Shown here in pieces: positions 11,626-24,900 of a stretch of DNA of 64,000 nt. Position numbers and translations under genes: made by a program. Within the stretch, counting starts at the first letter, position 1; each line of letters begins with the position of its first letter. The notes beneath the pieces are model-generated. The model was not told where the DNA came from, did no database searches, and saw nothing but the letters and a program-made list of their open reading frames with translations. Origin of the DNA: Chimonanthus salicifolius (Eukaryota; Streptophyta; Magnoliopsida; Laurales; Calycanthaceae); assembly GCA_013350335.1 (NCBI GenBank), contig CM023534.1, positions 1,922,001 through 1,986,000 on the forward strand. Reading direction: 5' to 3'.

Positions 11626-13310
11626 GTGCTTGTATGGAAATCTCTCTCATTTAAGCTTTTCATATATAAAGAAGCACCATCACTAGTTCTTTTATAAGTG
11701 TTCAATCTCTTCTACATTTGCAGGAGACGCCATCATAATTCCTTTTTCCCCTTGTTATCCATAATTTTGAATATTCAAGGGTTGATGTACTCTATTGAAC
11801 AGAGAGAGAGTTTGGTCTACTCATGATTAAGCTCTCAATATACAGAAAACAGCATTAGCATTGGGGAGTTGATAATTACACCTGGAACACGCTTGGTAAC
11901 ATATGGCATTTCCATAAAATTGAAAAATGATTTTCTATGATTTGATTCTTTGAGGATAAATGAATGGTCAAGCTGCGAATCTACTAGTAGCCATCAAATA
12001 CAAGTGGATATCCATTTTCCATGAATAAGGAAAATGGAGCTCCACTCTAGCTTTGGAAACTTGAATTCCTCATGGGAGAAAATGAAACACATTAATGAGC
12101 ACTTGAACCCCTTATACTTTAATGGTTCTGATATCTCTGGTAAGAGTTTCCACATTTATTCACTCTATCATAACAATATCAAGCTAAGATTCAAGTATCA
12201 GCCCATATTTGTTGGGTTCTTCATCTAATGGTACAATGTTTAGTACAAAATATGGTGTAAATATTGTACAAACACAACTTGGTTTGTAATATTGGTGCAA
12301 ACGACTTGACGGTCCCACTTGAGCCCATATGGATGGATGAGTTTGAAAGACGTTAGCTTGTGCATGGTGTTTGTAAAATTCCATCTTGATTGAATGAGAG
12401 GAGTTTTGTTTTTCAATGTCTTCAAAGTTTCACTTTTATTTAACGGTGAAAATTCATCAAGTTAGATCAATGGACTTTAAAAGTCAAATTAGTGCCAAAA
12501 TAGAAATACATGTACTTAATGGTGTTTTGGTTGTTATGAGGGGACAATGAGTCCATAAAATTCACTATGTGCCCCACAAATAATAGGTCACCAAGACACT
12601 AAATAATAGACGACTAGAAATAACGTAAAATTCTTTTACATTCACAAAATCCAAAATCTCTCATTCCATCTTATGAAGTTAGTAAATATTGTGGATTTAC
12701 ATTTTACCTATGTTGTTACTATAAAAGTTTTCATTGTTTATTCAATACTAGTTATAAATAAAGCAAATGGAGTGGGAACATGGGTACAGGAACATGAATT
12801 AAGCAATGTCATGGGAATCCAAGGCTTGGATTTGTACTGAAAAAGACGGGGTGTTTGAAATTGTAATAGTGAGGGTGTTGTCCCTTTTCTCATCAGAAGA
12901 GAAAGCCATAGATGTTGGTTATGTTGGCTAAGTCATTCAAACCAAAGAAAGTGACTTGTTATTGCATGAGGGCATCTGCTAGGAATCCTATGCCCCACAA
13001 AAATCCTACCTATGCCATGAAAATTGAGTACAAAAGCTGTTTATCTTTCTGTCTCTAAGATGGACTACCATTTCAGACCACATGAGAGGAGCATCTGCTT
13101 GTTCTGCCCTAGACAAGAAAGTGCACCAAACAAGTCAAATTCTTTTGCTCTCTGGTCTCTAAAATTATCAAGTACAATATGAGAATTTTTTTAATTTTTA
13201 AATGAAGAAATGGTGAAAATACTGATATTTTTTATAAACTCGGCTTGTCCTTTTGTCCATTTGTCATTAAAAAAGAGGTAAAAATATACAAATGTCCCCT
13301 TTTTTTATTT
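11626..13310. other. Hydrolase 3' flank and intergenic DNA
   Basis: The first ~150 bases are probably 3' UTR. Beyond that I see no gene, RNA or clear element. The area 12940-13130 is less AT-rich than its surroundings but has no reading frame. Confidence 0.4.
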
Positions 13311-13329
13311 ATCAAAAACACCATTTTTC

Positions 13330-13789
13330 GTATCAGAAGAGGTGGATGGTTTGGATTGGGTTGGGTTCAAATAGGGTTATCTATAGGTAGTAATAGAGTT
13401 TCTATCCAAAATTTTTTAACCACTGATACCATCCAGTCTGACCTAAATTTTATTTTATTCAACTTAACCCTACTTGATCTGACCTGAATTTATATAAAAA
13501 TTCAAAAAAGTTAGAAAAATTATTTTTATAGAAAATGAAAGATAACAGGATTTCTTTTCGAATGAGCACACTGGGATATAGAAAGTTGTTGCAAGACAGT
13601 AAGATCTTTTAACTTGGTAGGATACATGGGCTAAAATTAATATGTAAAAAATAAATAAATATTTAAATATTAAGCTTAATTTAATTTGAGATGGGTCAAT
13701 TTAATTTTTTTTTTAAGAAATGTATGACTCAAACCTAGTTTTTTGGGGTTGGGTTGGGTGGGTAAGTCGGGTAAGAATTGCCACCCCTA
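13330..13789. mobile_element. hAT-like MITE (GGGGTGGCAATTC end)
   Basis: The right end reads GAATTGCCACCCCTA, the inverse of the TAGGGGTGGCAATTC terminus common in plant hAT-type MITEs, and the left end has a degenerate GAGGTGGATGGTTTGG. Internal GGGTTGGGT motifs and an A/T-rich centre are shared with the related copy at about 37930-38300. No good 8 bp target duplication remains. Confidence 0.55.
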
Positions 13790-15809
13790 CCTGTCACTAC
13801 TCTATTGACCAATATTAAATTTTGGGCTTTTAAAGTCAAACATGTGTCAAGTTAGTATTTTGAAAATAAAAGTTAGAGATTTTGACTTGTACAATTTGCC
13901 TACAGTTCATAGATTACTTGTACAGACACAATCTTCACATGTAATTTCATGAAAATAGAGTCAATAGAGATCTATTGAATTAAATGGCATATAAAAATTG
14001 AATTATATACTCTGTAATTCATATACATTAAAAGAATATAAACCACAAAAGCATATACCAAAATGTGATTTTATTTAAATTTATACATATTTTTAAGTTA
14101 TAGTTTGTACATATATGCATGTTTATAATGTAAATTGGACTAAAATGAGTCTTATCCAAAGTGGAAATATTAGCTACTCTATAACTTCTAAAAAGAAAAA
14201 TAGAAAAGTGTCTAAGAATATCAATATTCAAAAATAATTTGAAGTCATCTGAACTATGAGAGTTTAAAAAAACATACTTTCTAAAATTAGATTGCATGAT
14301 TTTTATGAGATATTTATGTTGAAATTTTTGAGTGAGTCGTCAAATTAAGTGAAAGTGGGTCTTATCTATGTATGTGGATTAAGAGATTTACACATGTTTT
14401 AAGAATTAGTCAGGTGAGATGCTTAGACACCTCTCTTAAAAAATGAGGATGGCTCCATATATTAGTTTTACTGTAACATGGTGGAGCTGGGATTCTTTGA
14501 ATTTAGCCTGTGGTGGTGGTACTCGACTGGTTATTTTGGTAATTCAAAATGAAGGATTTTTTTCTTTCAATCAATTTGGGTTCCTTTCAAAGATAATACA
14601 AACTTCACTTTCATGGATTCTGTATTATCTGTATTTTACAACATTATAATATGAAAAAAAATACATTTGTGGGTGCGAAGTTTCCTTGCATGTTGTGTGA
14701 TTCAAAAGCAATCTAATGCTGCCGAGAAATATAAGGATCTCTTTGAGTTGATGAGATTTGTCAATCATTATCTTCTTTGGTTTATCTCTTAATTAATAAA
14801 TTACTTATATGCTTCAAGTACAATTACTTTAGAATAATCTCATTTTCAAAGCTGTTGATGTTCTTGGAATTGGGCAGATGGGCAAAAAAAAAAGCTAAAT
14901 TTCTACCCACATAAAATAATAATAATTACTGAAGAGAAAATTCTGAATCCAGATCATTCATTTGATGCTCCAAAAGCCTCTAGAAGATCATCTGAGTTAA
15001 TACTTTATTCTATACCTAATTGTTATTCTAATTCAACCAATAAAAAGTATTCTATCAGATCAATATTTTAAAAAAAAATGAACTGGTGATCAGACCATTT
15101 TGATCATGTCTAAACTATTTGGAGGAGATTAGGTTATTGGTCAAGACCAGTTCAACTAAATAACAAGACCAAATTGAAAGAGAAGAATTAAGAAGGAATT
15201 TTTAAGGAAGATTGAATTTGATTAAACTAGTGAAAACCTACTGTCAATTCAGAATAAATCTAAACTGGTTTTACCATTTCATTTCAAACCTAAATTTAAC
15301 AGACAAATATGTTAGAAATAATATGTTAGATTTCCATCCGATTTTTAATACAATGGTAAAAATCTTACTATGTAAGTGCCACAGCATGAAATTGAAATAT
15401 CTGATATTTTACTTTGTGAGACCTGTGACACCCATACTTGATCTCATGTATCTCTTATAAATAAATATCCTAAGCAGGTTGGTAAATTAATCATTCAATA
15501 GGTAAGCTACAAAGAGGTGGTGATCAATTGATCACCCCTTCTATAGAAAAATACTTTGAACACTTCAAAGTATACTGCTTCAAATGAGGTGAATTTTGAC
15601 TGTCAAAAGGAGACATCAAGATATCTCTCAACTTCTTTTTATTATTATTGCGAGGTGTCTCCACTTCACATTGAAGTGGAATTTATTTCTATATGAAACC
15701 ACCTTTAAACCTTATGTATCATAATCAAATTTTTAGGAATCAAATTTGAGACCTCTTGTTTAATCCAAGAAATCTCAAATTAATTGAAGTGTGTTTTAGC
15801 TTGTTGTAT
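13790..15809. other. Intergenic AT-rich DNA
   Basis: No gene is visible. Near 14345-14435 is a plus-strand fragment of the SINE-B-like family (ACATGTTTTAAGAATTAGTC...). Near 15060-15200 are GG-TCA-GACC-AGTT motifs typical of decayed MITEs. Otherwise I see nothing. Confidence 0.4.
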
Positions 15810-16225
15810 CCAATGTTTTGAAAATCGGACCAGCCCACAGTTGAAATGTGACCGACTTCCTCAAAAAACCGCCCAGTACAGAAAACTGTAAAACAGTGGT
15901 CAGACTCGTGGGTTTGACTGGTTTTCTTCAAAATTCAAATGACCTTGAACCGTGACCCATAAAAAAATGTTTCAAAACTATAAAATAAAAAATAATAATT
16001 TTTCAAAAAATTCAACATCTGTTTTTTCTTTTTCAAAAATATATTTTTCTTAAATTTTTGTTTCTACTCATCAATCAAACCTTATTTAAAAATTTAACAT
16101 TATTTATAATGTCATATTGATGACATAGATTTGATCGAGTTTGACTACGGTTGAACCTAGTTGAACATTATTTAACCCAATCTTTCACTGAGACGATTTC
16201 ATTCATGGGTCAATTTTTAAAATAT
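15810..16225. mobile_element. MITE with 9 bp target-site duplication
   Basis: The element is ~416 bp and non-coding, with ends ATGTTTTGAAAATCGGACC and (reverse complement of the right end) ATATTTTAAAAATTGACCC, which are imperfect inverted repeats. It is flanked by a perfect 9 bp direct repeat TTGTTGTAT at 15801-15809 and 16226-16234. A 9 bp duplication is the size made by Mutator-like transposases, so a MULE-derived MITE is the best inference. Confidence 0.65.
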
Positions 16226-16234
16226 TTGTTGTAT

Positions 16235-17025
16235 TTAAAGTCATGAGATAACAAAGAGGAGGGAAGAAGCAAAATATTTTGTTGTTTAATTTTTCATTCT
16301 GTATAGGGTTTATCATAATATTATTTTATATAATATAATATTATAGAAGAATAATTTAAAAATATGTATATATATATATTAGATATTAATATTTTAATAT
16401 AAGGTGAGATGGGGGCAGCCAGCTAGGAATATTTATATATATTATAAAAAGCAAGGAAAGATAATCACAAATGTAAGTATGATGTCATGTGCAAATAGTT
16501 GCTGGGGCACATGCCATTTGTCTGACCAACTCTACCCACCAACATTCACAAGAAAATATTAGAAAAGGAAGGCAATGAATTACATAGAAAAGCAAGCAAA
16601 CATATTCAATATTTCAATGTGAGAGACACAAGTCTTGGCAAGTTTTTGACACTCCCCACATGGCTAGAACAGGCTATGGACAAAAACAAAATCTGCATCA
16701 CCTTAGTCTTCTCTTCTTCTAGGTGTGAATAGAATTAAAATCATTAATACTTGTTATGAATTATATTATATGGTCCTTAATTCACTAATAAAAAAAATTT
16801 AAGTTAATATTTCCTTATACTTAAAATTCTATTTAGGGTGCCTTCCATGATATTGTAGCTTTGACTATTAACATCCTAAGCTCTACTTGCTTATTCTTTC
16901 TTTTCACATTGGAAGATTACAATCATTAATAATTGAAAAAAAGAAATTCATTTTTTTTAAGCAGACCATTGTTTAATAAAAATAAAATTCTAAATTATAT
17001 AGGTTAAGTTTTTTTTGTACAAAGG
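16235..17025. other. Intergenic DNA
   Basis: No gene or clear element. There is a run of AT-rich sequence, then a slightly more complex stretch (16440-16740) without an open frame. Confidence 0.35.
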
Positions 17026-17215
17026 TGTTCAGGAGTTTTAGAACGTCTAACTAATCCTTGAGGTATGTAGAAGTCTCTCAAACCTCACATATATAATAAT
17101 TCTACGGGGTGTGACCCTTTGGAGTGAGGTACGAATCGAAGTCAAGACTCCCGCTTCTTGAGATGGGTTTGTGGCGATCACTCCAATCCCTTCAGATTAA
17201 TTATATGACCCACTT
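17026..17215 (-). mobile_element. SINE-B-like fragment
   Basis: This stretch has the order shared by several copies in the window: GTGTTCAGGAG...CTAACTAATCCTTGAGG-ATGT, then a -GG-GTGACCC- block, then a box-B-like complement CGAATCGAAGTC and CCCGCTTCTTGAGATGGG. Minus-strand reading puts a tRNA-like promoter first. Copies at about 20115-20265 and 23378-23525 align with it. Confidence 0.6.
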
Positions 17216-17439
17216 GTCTGGATAGCTCTTTAAGAGGAGAGTCTTAAAATATTTTAAACATTAGTAAACACATGATAAGTTCTTACTCATGCATTTTTGA
17301 CTTAGTCACACCACTAATATAAGAGATCCACACTCTTACCCTTCTTGGTAAAAAGAAAAAATTGGAAATTAAAAAAAAAAAAAAAAAACTTTGAGAATAA
17401 TCTTTAGCTTTAAAGATCATTTTTTCTTCTAAAATCAAA

Positions 17440-17605
17440 TGAAGTCAAAGTCAACATGTGGAAAATCACGGGATATCCAGCGTAAAATCCCCACGAGTGA
17501 ACCCACTACGCCTTGGACATACCAAGATTAGGCTATGGGAGCTCGAACCCGCAACGTTCCGCTTCGTAAGGCGGGAGGCAACCAGTTGAGCTACACCCAT
17601 GTGGA
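17440..17605 (-). mobile_element. tRNA-derived SINE, family A
   Basis: On the minus strand it begins with a tRNA-like head: GGGTGTAGCTCAACTGGTT (box A) and CGGGTTCGAGCTCCC (box B), about 45 bases apart. It then runs through a unique body to GTTTTCC-ACATGTTG at the low-coordinate end. The other copies in the window (30125, 35470, 36208 and 41410 regions) share the body and end next to a T run, that is, a poly(A) tail on the minus strand. The head mispairs as a tRNA, so it is a SINE and not a tRNA gene. Confidence 0.7.
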
Positions 17606-18281
17606 TATATCATACTCATTTTTATTGTTAAATTGAATATTTTTATAAAAAAATATTTACGAATGTTCATTTAATGTTGATGTTTAAAAATAAAAAATAA
17701 TATCATATTAACTAAATTTACATTAAAATCCTTAATAAATCTATATACTTTTCTATCTACCTATATATATTTCATGTTATGTCACCTTTCAGCATGATGT
17801 GTGATAGCACATGAACTTAAAAACATTTAGTGAATCTCCTCTCTAAAATATTGTGGACCTGCTTGGTCGAACCAGTCCTTTTATTGGTTGGAAATTAGTG
17901 GCAGGTATAATTGGTGCTGCCCTTGAATGATACAAGATATTAATATAGTGGGCCTAGTCTGGATTAGCCCATTTAATATTATAGGGTTCACCTCTCATTT
18001 AAGAGGGTTTTTTTTTCCCTCAAGTGGGACCCAAAAATTCTATATTGGAAACTCTTGGGCAAGCAAGGCATCATTGAACTTTCCTCATTCTATCCTTCTT
18101 ATTTCTAATACAAGTCATAAAAACTTTAATTTTTCAAAAATTAAAAAAAAAAAATCTAGTACTTTAGTTTATTAATGATATTTTCTTTCAGATTTTTAGA
18201 TATATATCGTAAGATTCACTTGGAGGCGACTACTAGGGTAATTAAAAATATTTATTATAGATTACCAACATCTAAAAAATA
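17606..18281. other. Intergenic DNA
   Basis: AT-rich with no gene, RNA or defined element seen. Confidence 0.35.
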
Positions 18282-18472
18282 CTCTCTCCGTGCCATTTTA
18301 GTTGTCTCATTTGAAATATTTATATTTTTTAAAGAACTCTCTATATAAGACCAGCACTTCATGTGATCGTATCCATTTGCAACACACTTTATATTACTCT
18401 AATGTAAATGAGACAACTATTTTGGGACAATTTCAAAATCTATATAGGACAATTAATTTGGTACAGAGAGAG
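18282..18472. mobile_element. Stowaway-type MITE
   Basis: A 191 bp element with inverted ends CTCTCTCCGTGCC and (reverse complement of the right end) CTCTCTCTGTACC, flanked by TA on both sides (18280-18281 and 18473-18474). These are the hallmarks of Stowaway elements mobilised by Tc1/mariner transposases. The interior repeats AGTTGTCTCATTT-like words shared with the partial copy near 29719. Confidence 0.85.
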
Positions 18473-18474
18473 TA

Positions 18475-20114
18475 TTAATTAAAAATAAACGATGAAAAAG
18501 AGTCTCAATTTGTAAACTATTTGATGCAAACATATAAAATTTTCAAAGAAAGTTTAAATTTTTTTTTTTCAATTAAATCTTAAAAATAGAGATCTTTCTA
18601 GAAAATTTCAGAATTAAAATAAACGGTCAAAGATAATAAATGAAACGTAGAATGAAGAAGAATAAGAAGAAATGACAATGAGAAAGAAAATATACTCAGT
18701 TGTGACATCCTTTTAGCTGTAACATCTTTGTAAATGAATTATTCAATGATGGATAACTTCTATTTTCGAACTTTGGTCATCAATGACATAAAGAGAAAAA
18801 AGAAGCTTCTACTTCACACAAAAAATGTCTGAAGTATTATTCAAACTCTCGATATATTTTTTTATCTCTTACTCATCTCTCCCTCCTCTTCTCTCTCTCC
18901 CTGCGGTTAAAATAATATATACAGAAATAAATAATCACAGTAAGATAATAATATCAAATGCATCATAACTCAGAGATTTACGTAGTTAGGCAAAGTCCTA
19001 TGTATATTCACGGAGCGATTGATATTTTTACTATATGAGAAAAAAAAAAAAAGAATATCCATATAACCCAACTTCTGAGTCCCTCTGTCTGTCTCTCTAA
19101 ATTTAATCAATTTTGAGTTGATCTCACCGGTAAACTAAAACTTCATTTAAAATTAATTTTATTTTGATCATTGATGTTTAGATCTTTAAAAATCACGGTT
19201 TTTTAAATTCAATGAATCTAATCTTTCCCATGAAAAGCGGATCTTCAAAATAAAATTTCAAACCTACTTATTTTCATGCGTTCAAATCCCATCCCAAGGG
19301 CCCACAGAAGAACCCAGAGACGACTATTGCTCACAAGTGACATAACATAGGTCCAGGAAAACCCACTCCATCATAATTAAGTCTCCAATAACAGTGTCAA
19401 CTATGAAGTTTTGGACACCAAGTGGGCCCCACATGAACATGGCCCCATTAGAAGAAAGGGAGAAGTTTGATCAAGATCAATAGAGTGCCTCAAATGAGGC
19501 ATTCAATGGTCCCGATCAATTCTTATGTGGAGAGAGTTTTAAAGGGAGAGAAAGATGGGGCAGTTCCGTTGTTCATACGCTTCTCACTCTCAAGTAGTCA
19601 GGTTTCAGTCCTTATCAATTAAATTAATTTAATTGTATAAAACAAAGATCCTCATCTCTTTGAGAGCAACTCAAATATAAACGGTGGGTGGATTTTATTC
19701 CTTATCTGCTTTACAAGTCACATGTTGCAGTCTGCATTTGTGACAGACAGAGAGAGAGAAGAAAAATTCACATAATGAATAGTTTGAAATTTTGAATGAA
19801 TTTAGATAGTTTGAGGAGTTCTAGGAAACAATAACATGAAAATAAAAGCCTCTTTCGACATACAATTTTTTTCTAATGCTCTCTTATATTTTCTTAAATA
19901 AGAAATAATTTATTTCAAACTTTAAAAAAGTTTAGAAGTTCGTTCCTCTAAGTGTGAAAGTAATATATCAATTCCAAATTTTTTTCTTTGAATTATTTTT
20001 ATAACCAAGTCATGTTGATGTTTGGATTTATATTTCCCTATTTCCTCGTGATGTACGGAGGGAATGAAGAATGATATGATATACACAAAGTCTGATGTTA
20101 TTTTTTTGTTTTTT
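18475..20114. other. Intergenic DNA
   Basis: No coding potential. There are A/T runs and a CT-rich patch at 18870-18900. Segment 19290-19600 is more complex but has no frame or recognisable element. Confidence 0.35.
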
Positions 20115-20265
20115 CTACAGTCAAAGTGTCCAGACCTTTTAAAACACTTGATTAATCTTTGAAACATGTGCAAATCTCACTACAAATAATAGCTCTTTAG
20201 GATGAAGTGGAATTCGAACTCAAGCCGTTCTCACTCAATGACACCCCTCAAGAAATCAAGATGTT
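20115..20265 (-). mobile_element. SINE-B-like copy
   Basis: Contains the family words AAGTGTCCAGACC, CTTGATTAATCTTTGAAACATGTGCAAATCTC, and a box-B-like GAATTCGAACTCAAG followed by the tRNA-like inverse head. The orientation is minus. Confidence 0.55.
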
Positions 20266-20804
20266 ATCAATTCCATTGGGTCCTGCAATTTCGAAATGGA
20301 GAGTAGGGACATGTATATTTCAGTCTGACACCACATAATAATGGTTCCATTCCACAAAATGATTTTAAGTGTTGACGAGTGTGGAGTGGTGGAGCAGGGG
20401 CTTTCCAGATGCACATGGTAAATATTAACTCAGAATCTCTACCATTCACTGTTATTCAAGTCAATTTCACAGCAGGAGGAGGTTCAATGACTTGGAGAAT
20501 ATACAAAGATTGAATTGGGTCAAGAGTCCCTGTTATTGCTCATTCAACTTTGAATATATTTATTTCACCAGTCTTTTCCTATGATAGCAGAGCAACATTT
20601 TTTTAAAAATAAAAGCCAAGTTGCCTAGGTCATGGTGAAAGAAAGCAACCCACCAACTTAAATTAGCCCCACCCTTCATGATAAACAAGAAGCAGGCAAG
20701 AATGCTGGCTGAGTTCTGTACACTTCTTGTACTCTGTAGTTTGTAGACTAACCATTGTTATCACAATTCATATATGTACAAAAGGGAGGGCTTTAAGTAG
20801 AAAA
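20266..20804. other. Intergenic DNA
   Basis: No gene seen between the SINE-B copy and the Copia LTR. Confidence 0.35.
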
Positions 20805-21180
20805 TATCGGGGAAAAAGAAGTTAAAAAAAAAGGGAAAATAGAGAAAATAGAGAAAAATAATGTCCAGAGAAGTTTTGGAGGAAATAGAAAGAAATTAAT
20901 GTAGAGAAAAGTTCTTCTCTGTATTGTATTCCTTGTATCTGAAGGAGAGAACAAGAGGTATAAATAGATTATATATCGGCTAAAAGGAAAAGAATAAAAT
21001 GAATAATCAATTACATATCTAATTTCAACAAATGACATAAACTTGGTCACCCTTCTGAAACTGGGTTCCACAAGGTCAACTTTCCCGAATTGTATTCCAT
21101 ATCACTCCTCCCCTCAGGTGCGAAAATATCTATTAAGCCCAGTTTGCCTAAAACATGATCGAGTGTGAGAAATAGGTTTT
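20805..21180 (-). mobile_element. Copia-type retrotransposon 3' end with LTR (fragment)
   Basis: Reading the minus strand from 21180: a peptide like LGKLGLIDIFAPEG, the usual C-terminus of Copia RNase H, then a purine tract ACCTGAGGGGAGGAG (21105-21119 region), then a putative LTR starting TGATATGGAATAC and continuing to about 20805. The LTR contains CTATTTATACCTC (TATA-like) and a pyrimidine-rich TTCTCT tail. The rest of the element is absent. The lower limit of the LTR is uncertain. Confidence 0.65.
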
Positions 21181-21956
21181 ACGACACTTTAATCTCCATT
21201 TTCTTGTATTAGAATAGACTTTGCAAATGCCTTGCTCCCAAGGTATAATTTTTGCAGTTGTTTTATGACTCAAGAGTACACTTTAAAAAGCAAAATCAAG
21301 AACCATTTTCACTGTCCTGTTTTGAAATAAAATATGCACATAAGAGGAGAATGTAATGAAAGGCCCAAAACCCACTTTACTCTTTACATGGTTGAAGAGG
21401 GAGGGGGCTGAATGATGAGTAATTGAAGGAAGACCTACTCAACTTCCGACAATGACAACATACACATGCAGAAAAGCATCAAAAGGTGAGAAGTTATAAT
21501 GATATTGAGATTCCCTTGCCACCAATTGATCAGTAAACCATATTGTATTTGATAAAGCAAGGCATGAGATGTGAAGAAAGAGAAAAATTTCATACATATA
21601 ACAAGAGAATATCATAGAGACGATTCAATGTACACAGAAAATTTACAGGGAAGTAGAATAGCTCTATTCCTTTTCTATCCCATAGTTCCATATCCATATC
21701 AGCCAACCAACAAATTTCTCACAAACCAACACCAACTCACTTTGAAGAAATAAAATGCCATACCCAGAAAAAAGAAACAAAGGAAATAGTCCAAAGAGAA
21801 GGGAAAAGAATACATAATGAACCCTTTTGTTTTCTAAATAAAAAGAACCAACTCAAACCTGTCTTCTTCCCAGCAGAGCAATTCTCATTCATATCACATG
21901 GGAATGGAGGAGGTAACAGCAGGAAGAGCTTCTACTATCCTTTGGGAGCTGCAACT
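21181..21956. other. Intergenic and patellin 3' UTR
   Basis: The 3' UTR of the minus-strand patellin gene lies just below 21957. I could not fix its end from sequence. Nothing else is recognised. Confidence 0.4.
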
Positions 21957-24900
21957 CTATATGGAATCAGTAGGGCTCTTGGTTTTGGATCTGTAGAGTA
22001 GTTTCTTCTTCTTGGAGGAGGTGTTATCAATTGTAAGCACGACTTTGCCGGGTTCACCAACCTTGAAGCTGTTCTTCACCACCGGCTCGTCCATGGGGGT
22101 CATCTTCCTTGTCTTCTGTACGATCACTGTGTACCCATCTTCCGCACTGGGAACAAACTCAGCACAATAACTCACATCCCATCCGAGGACCCGAAGCTCC
22201 CAAACAACAACACATGCCTGTGGAAAGTGTCTCAAATCAATAAATGGAAAAGCTAAAGAATGACCAAATATCGAGCCAAGGTACAATCACAACGTAACAA
22301 CGAAAAGGCATCAAACAGAAGTGCAAGAGCCTCACAAACAGCACAAAATAGAAAAATAACCAACGAAGAAAGTCTTTACTTAATCAAATCAATCGTGTCC
22401 TCATATCCGACATAATTTATCATGATAATGAATCAATCTTTGCGAATGGGAAGCAAAGACAATAACATACAAACAGATGTGATGAGATGATTTTTTGTTA
22501 TCATTCAAAAAATATATATTGCGGCTAGACATGATAAAAACTAAATCAACAGATCTGATATTCAATGGATACAGGTATCTGTTTGAAAGACCTGTCTATC
22601 ATCCCCAGAAACTAATAAAAGCAATAAACATATCATATCGGGCCTTAAGGGCTTCGCGTTGGCCGTACAGCCGGTGTATCAGCCGATGCATATTTTTTAA
22701 TTTAAAAAAAATAAAAACCATCTCAACCATTTTTCATGTTGAATCTTATATTGGATGTTATTTTAAAAATATTTAGAAATATGTTCTTCATGTGTGAAAT
22801 AGGACATTTTTGAATTATACTTTATTTGTATCAAAATTTCGACTCCCAAGGTCTAATGCTCCATAAAAATTACCACTATTTTTAAATAAAAATATGCTCA
22901 CACTAGATTTTTCATTTTTACCTATTTTTCTCAACTTTTTATGTATTTTTTCAAAAAAAAAAATGAAGGGGAGAAATTGTATCAGCTATACACATTGTCT
23001 GAACGATTTTTAAACCCCTAATATCAACGGCTATTAATTGACAAAGGAAAATTAAGCCTTATTTAGAACCTAATTAATAGTCTAAGACAGCCTAGATGGT
23101 AGTTTTGTTGCAACAACTTGATTATCAAAATCTATAAGTTCCAAAACACGACTTCGTCTAAAGCATTGAAATCGGTCACTTGGGTCCATAAATGCCACAT
23201 GATTTATCCCATAAATCATCTAGCTCCCTACCTGCCTCAACTGGAAGAGAGAGAGACGTAAGGCGTGGTTAGAATCTTCTCTTTCTAGTGATGGACATGA
23301 TTTCTTCCTTGAAATGGGATAGACAAGTTATTTCTCACAGATGATTAGGCATGGTAATTTTTTTCTTTTGATGACCAAGGTGTCCAAGCCTCTTATGAGT
23401 ACTCGACTAATCCTCAGGACATGTGCAAGGTTCCCTATCCACACGCCGCCGGGTAACCCTATGGGGAGTGGCCCTAAGTGGGAACCGAATTCAGGAATCT
23501 CGTTTCCTGAGGTGGGTTATTAGACATGGTATGCATAAAACTGAATCATCAAAACAGATATTTGATGAACACTAGTATCCATTAGAAGTGTGTGTATCAT
23601 GCCAAGAAGTAATAAAGCTTTCAATGATTAGCAGTTCATTAATTTATTATATCAGGCCTAACAAGTTCATTGCAGCAATGCAATCAATCCACAGGAGTAT
23701 TTTGAAGAGTTGAAGAATGCACACCTCAGAAGCTGGCAACTCTACAGTGTGCTTGGATGCCGGCTTGATTGTAACCTCAGTAATGGCATCGGCAGTGCTG
23801 AAATCGGGATCTTTCTCTATGCTTAGGCCACCGTACTGAACTGGGACTTGCTCAGGAGTTATATATCTAAACAGACAAACCCAAATAAGATATTAATATT
23901 ATATCATCAAAGAAGGAGATCAACCCAATGGACTGGCATGTATAATATCGGAATATCACACTAACTTGAAAAGGGTCTCTGTTGATTTGGATGGCCCAGC
24001 AAAAACAAACTTGCTCTTGGTCCTCTGAGTGAGGAAGGGGCTGATCATCCGAATGAAAGCCATATACCACCATGGAACATTGATAAATATCTGCTCAATC
24101 CAACATAATTCAAAAAAAAAAAAGTCAGGATCAAGCAAATAAAGTTGATACATACACCTCAAAAGAATCAACTGGGTATATTCGATTGCTCTAGCAGCAG
24201 ATAAACACAATTAAAATCAACAAAATTCAGGATCATGAATGGCAAAAGCAGTGCACAGATAAAAAATGAACTGATTATTGATCAAATGACTGCGACCGAT
24301 AACAACTGAGTACACCTAAAAAGATAAACCTCTGAATCAAGAAACGTAAAAATGATGCACAATTAATAAAATAAATGAACTGGAAAGTGATCAATTCATC
24401 ACGATGACAACTGAATATGATTGAAATGAACAATACTCAAGATGGAGAAAACCAAAAGACGATGCACAAATGAAGGAAATGAGCTCCGAGAGATGATTGC
24501 AATCCAAACAAGTAAATACAATAAAACTCAACAGAATTCAGGATCAAGAAAAGCAAAGGAAATTTAAAAAAAAAAAAAAACACGAATAAAAGATATAAGC
24601 TCAGTATGATTGATTGTGAGCGACATCATCTGAATACAATTAAAAACAACAAACTTCAGTATGAAGCGAAGCAGAAATGGAGCACAAAGAAAGTAAATGA
24701 ACTGGGTATGATAGGCTGCCATTCACGACCTATATACAATCAAAACCAGCATATATTCATGATGAAGAAAAGTAAATATGATATTATATAAAAGAAAACC
24801 GAAGATTGAAGCTCATATCATCAACCACGATTGACTACCTAAATAAAATTAGAATCAGCAAAATTCAGTAAGAAGAGAAGCAAAAACTGATGCACAAAGA

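Noticed and set aside
17520..17605. A possible tRNA gene on the minus strand with good A and B boxes
   Set aside because: The acceptor and anticodon arms do not pair, there is no sensible anticodon loop, and the same body follows the head in four other copies, so it is a SINE.
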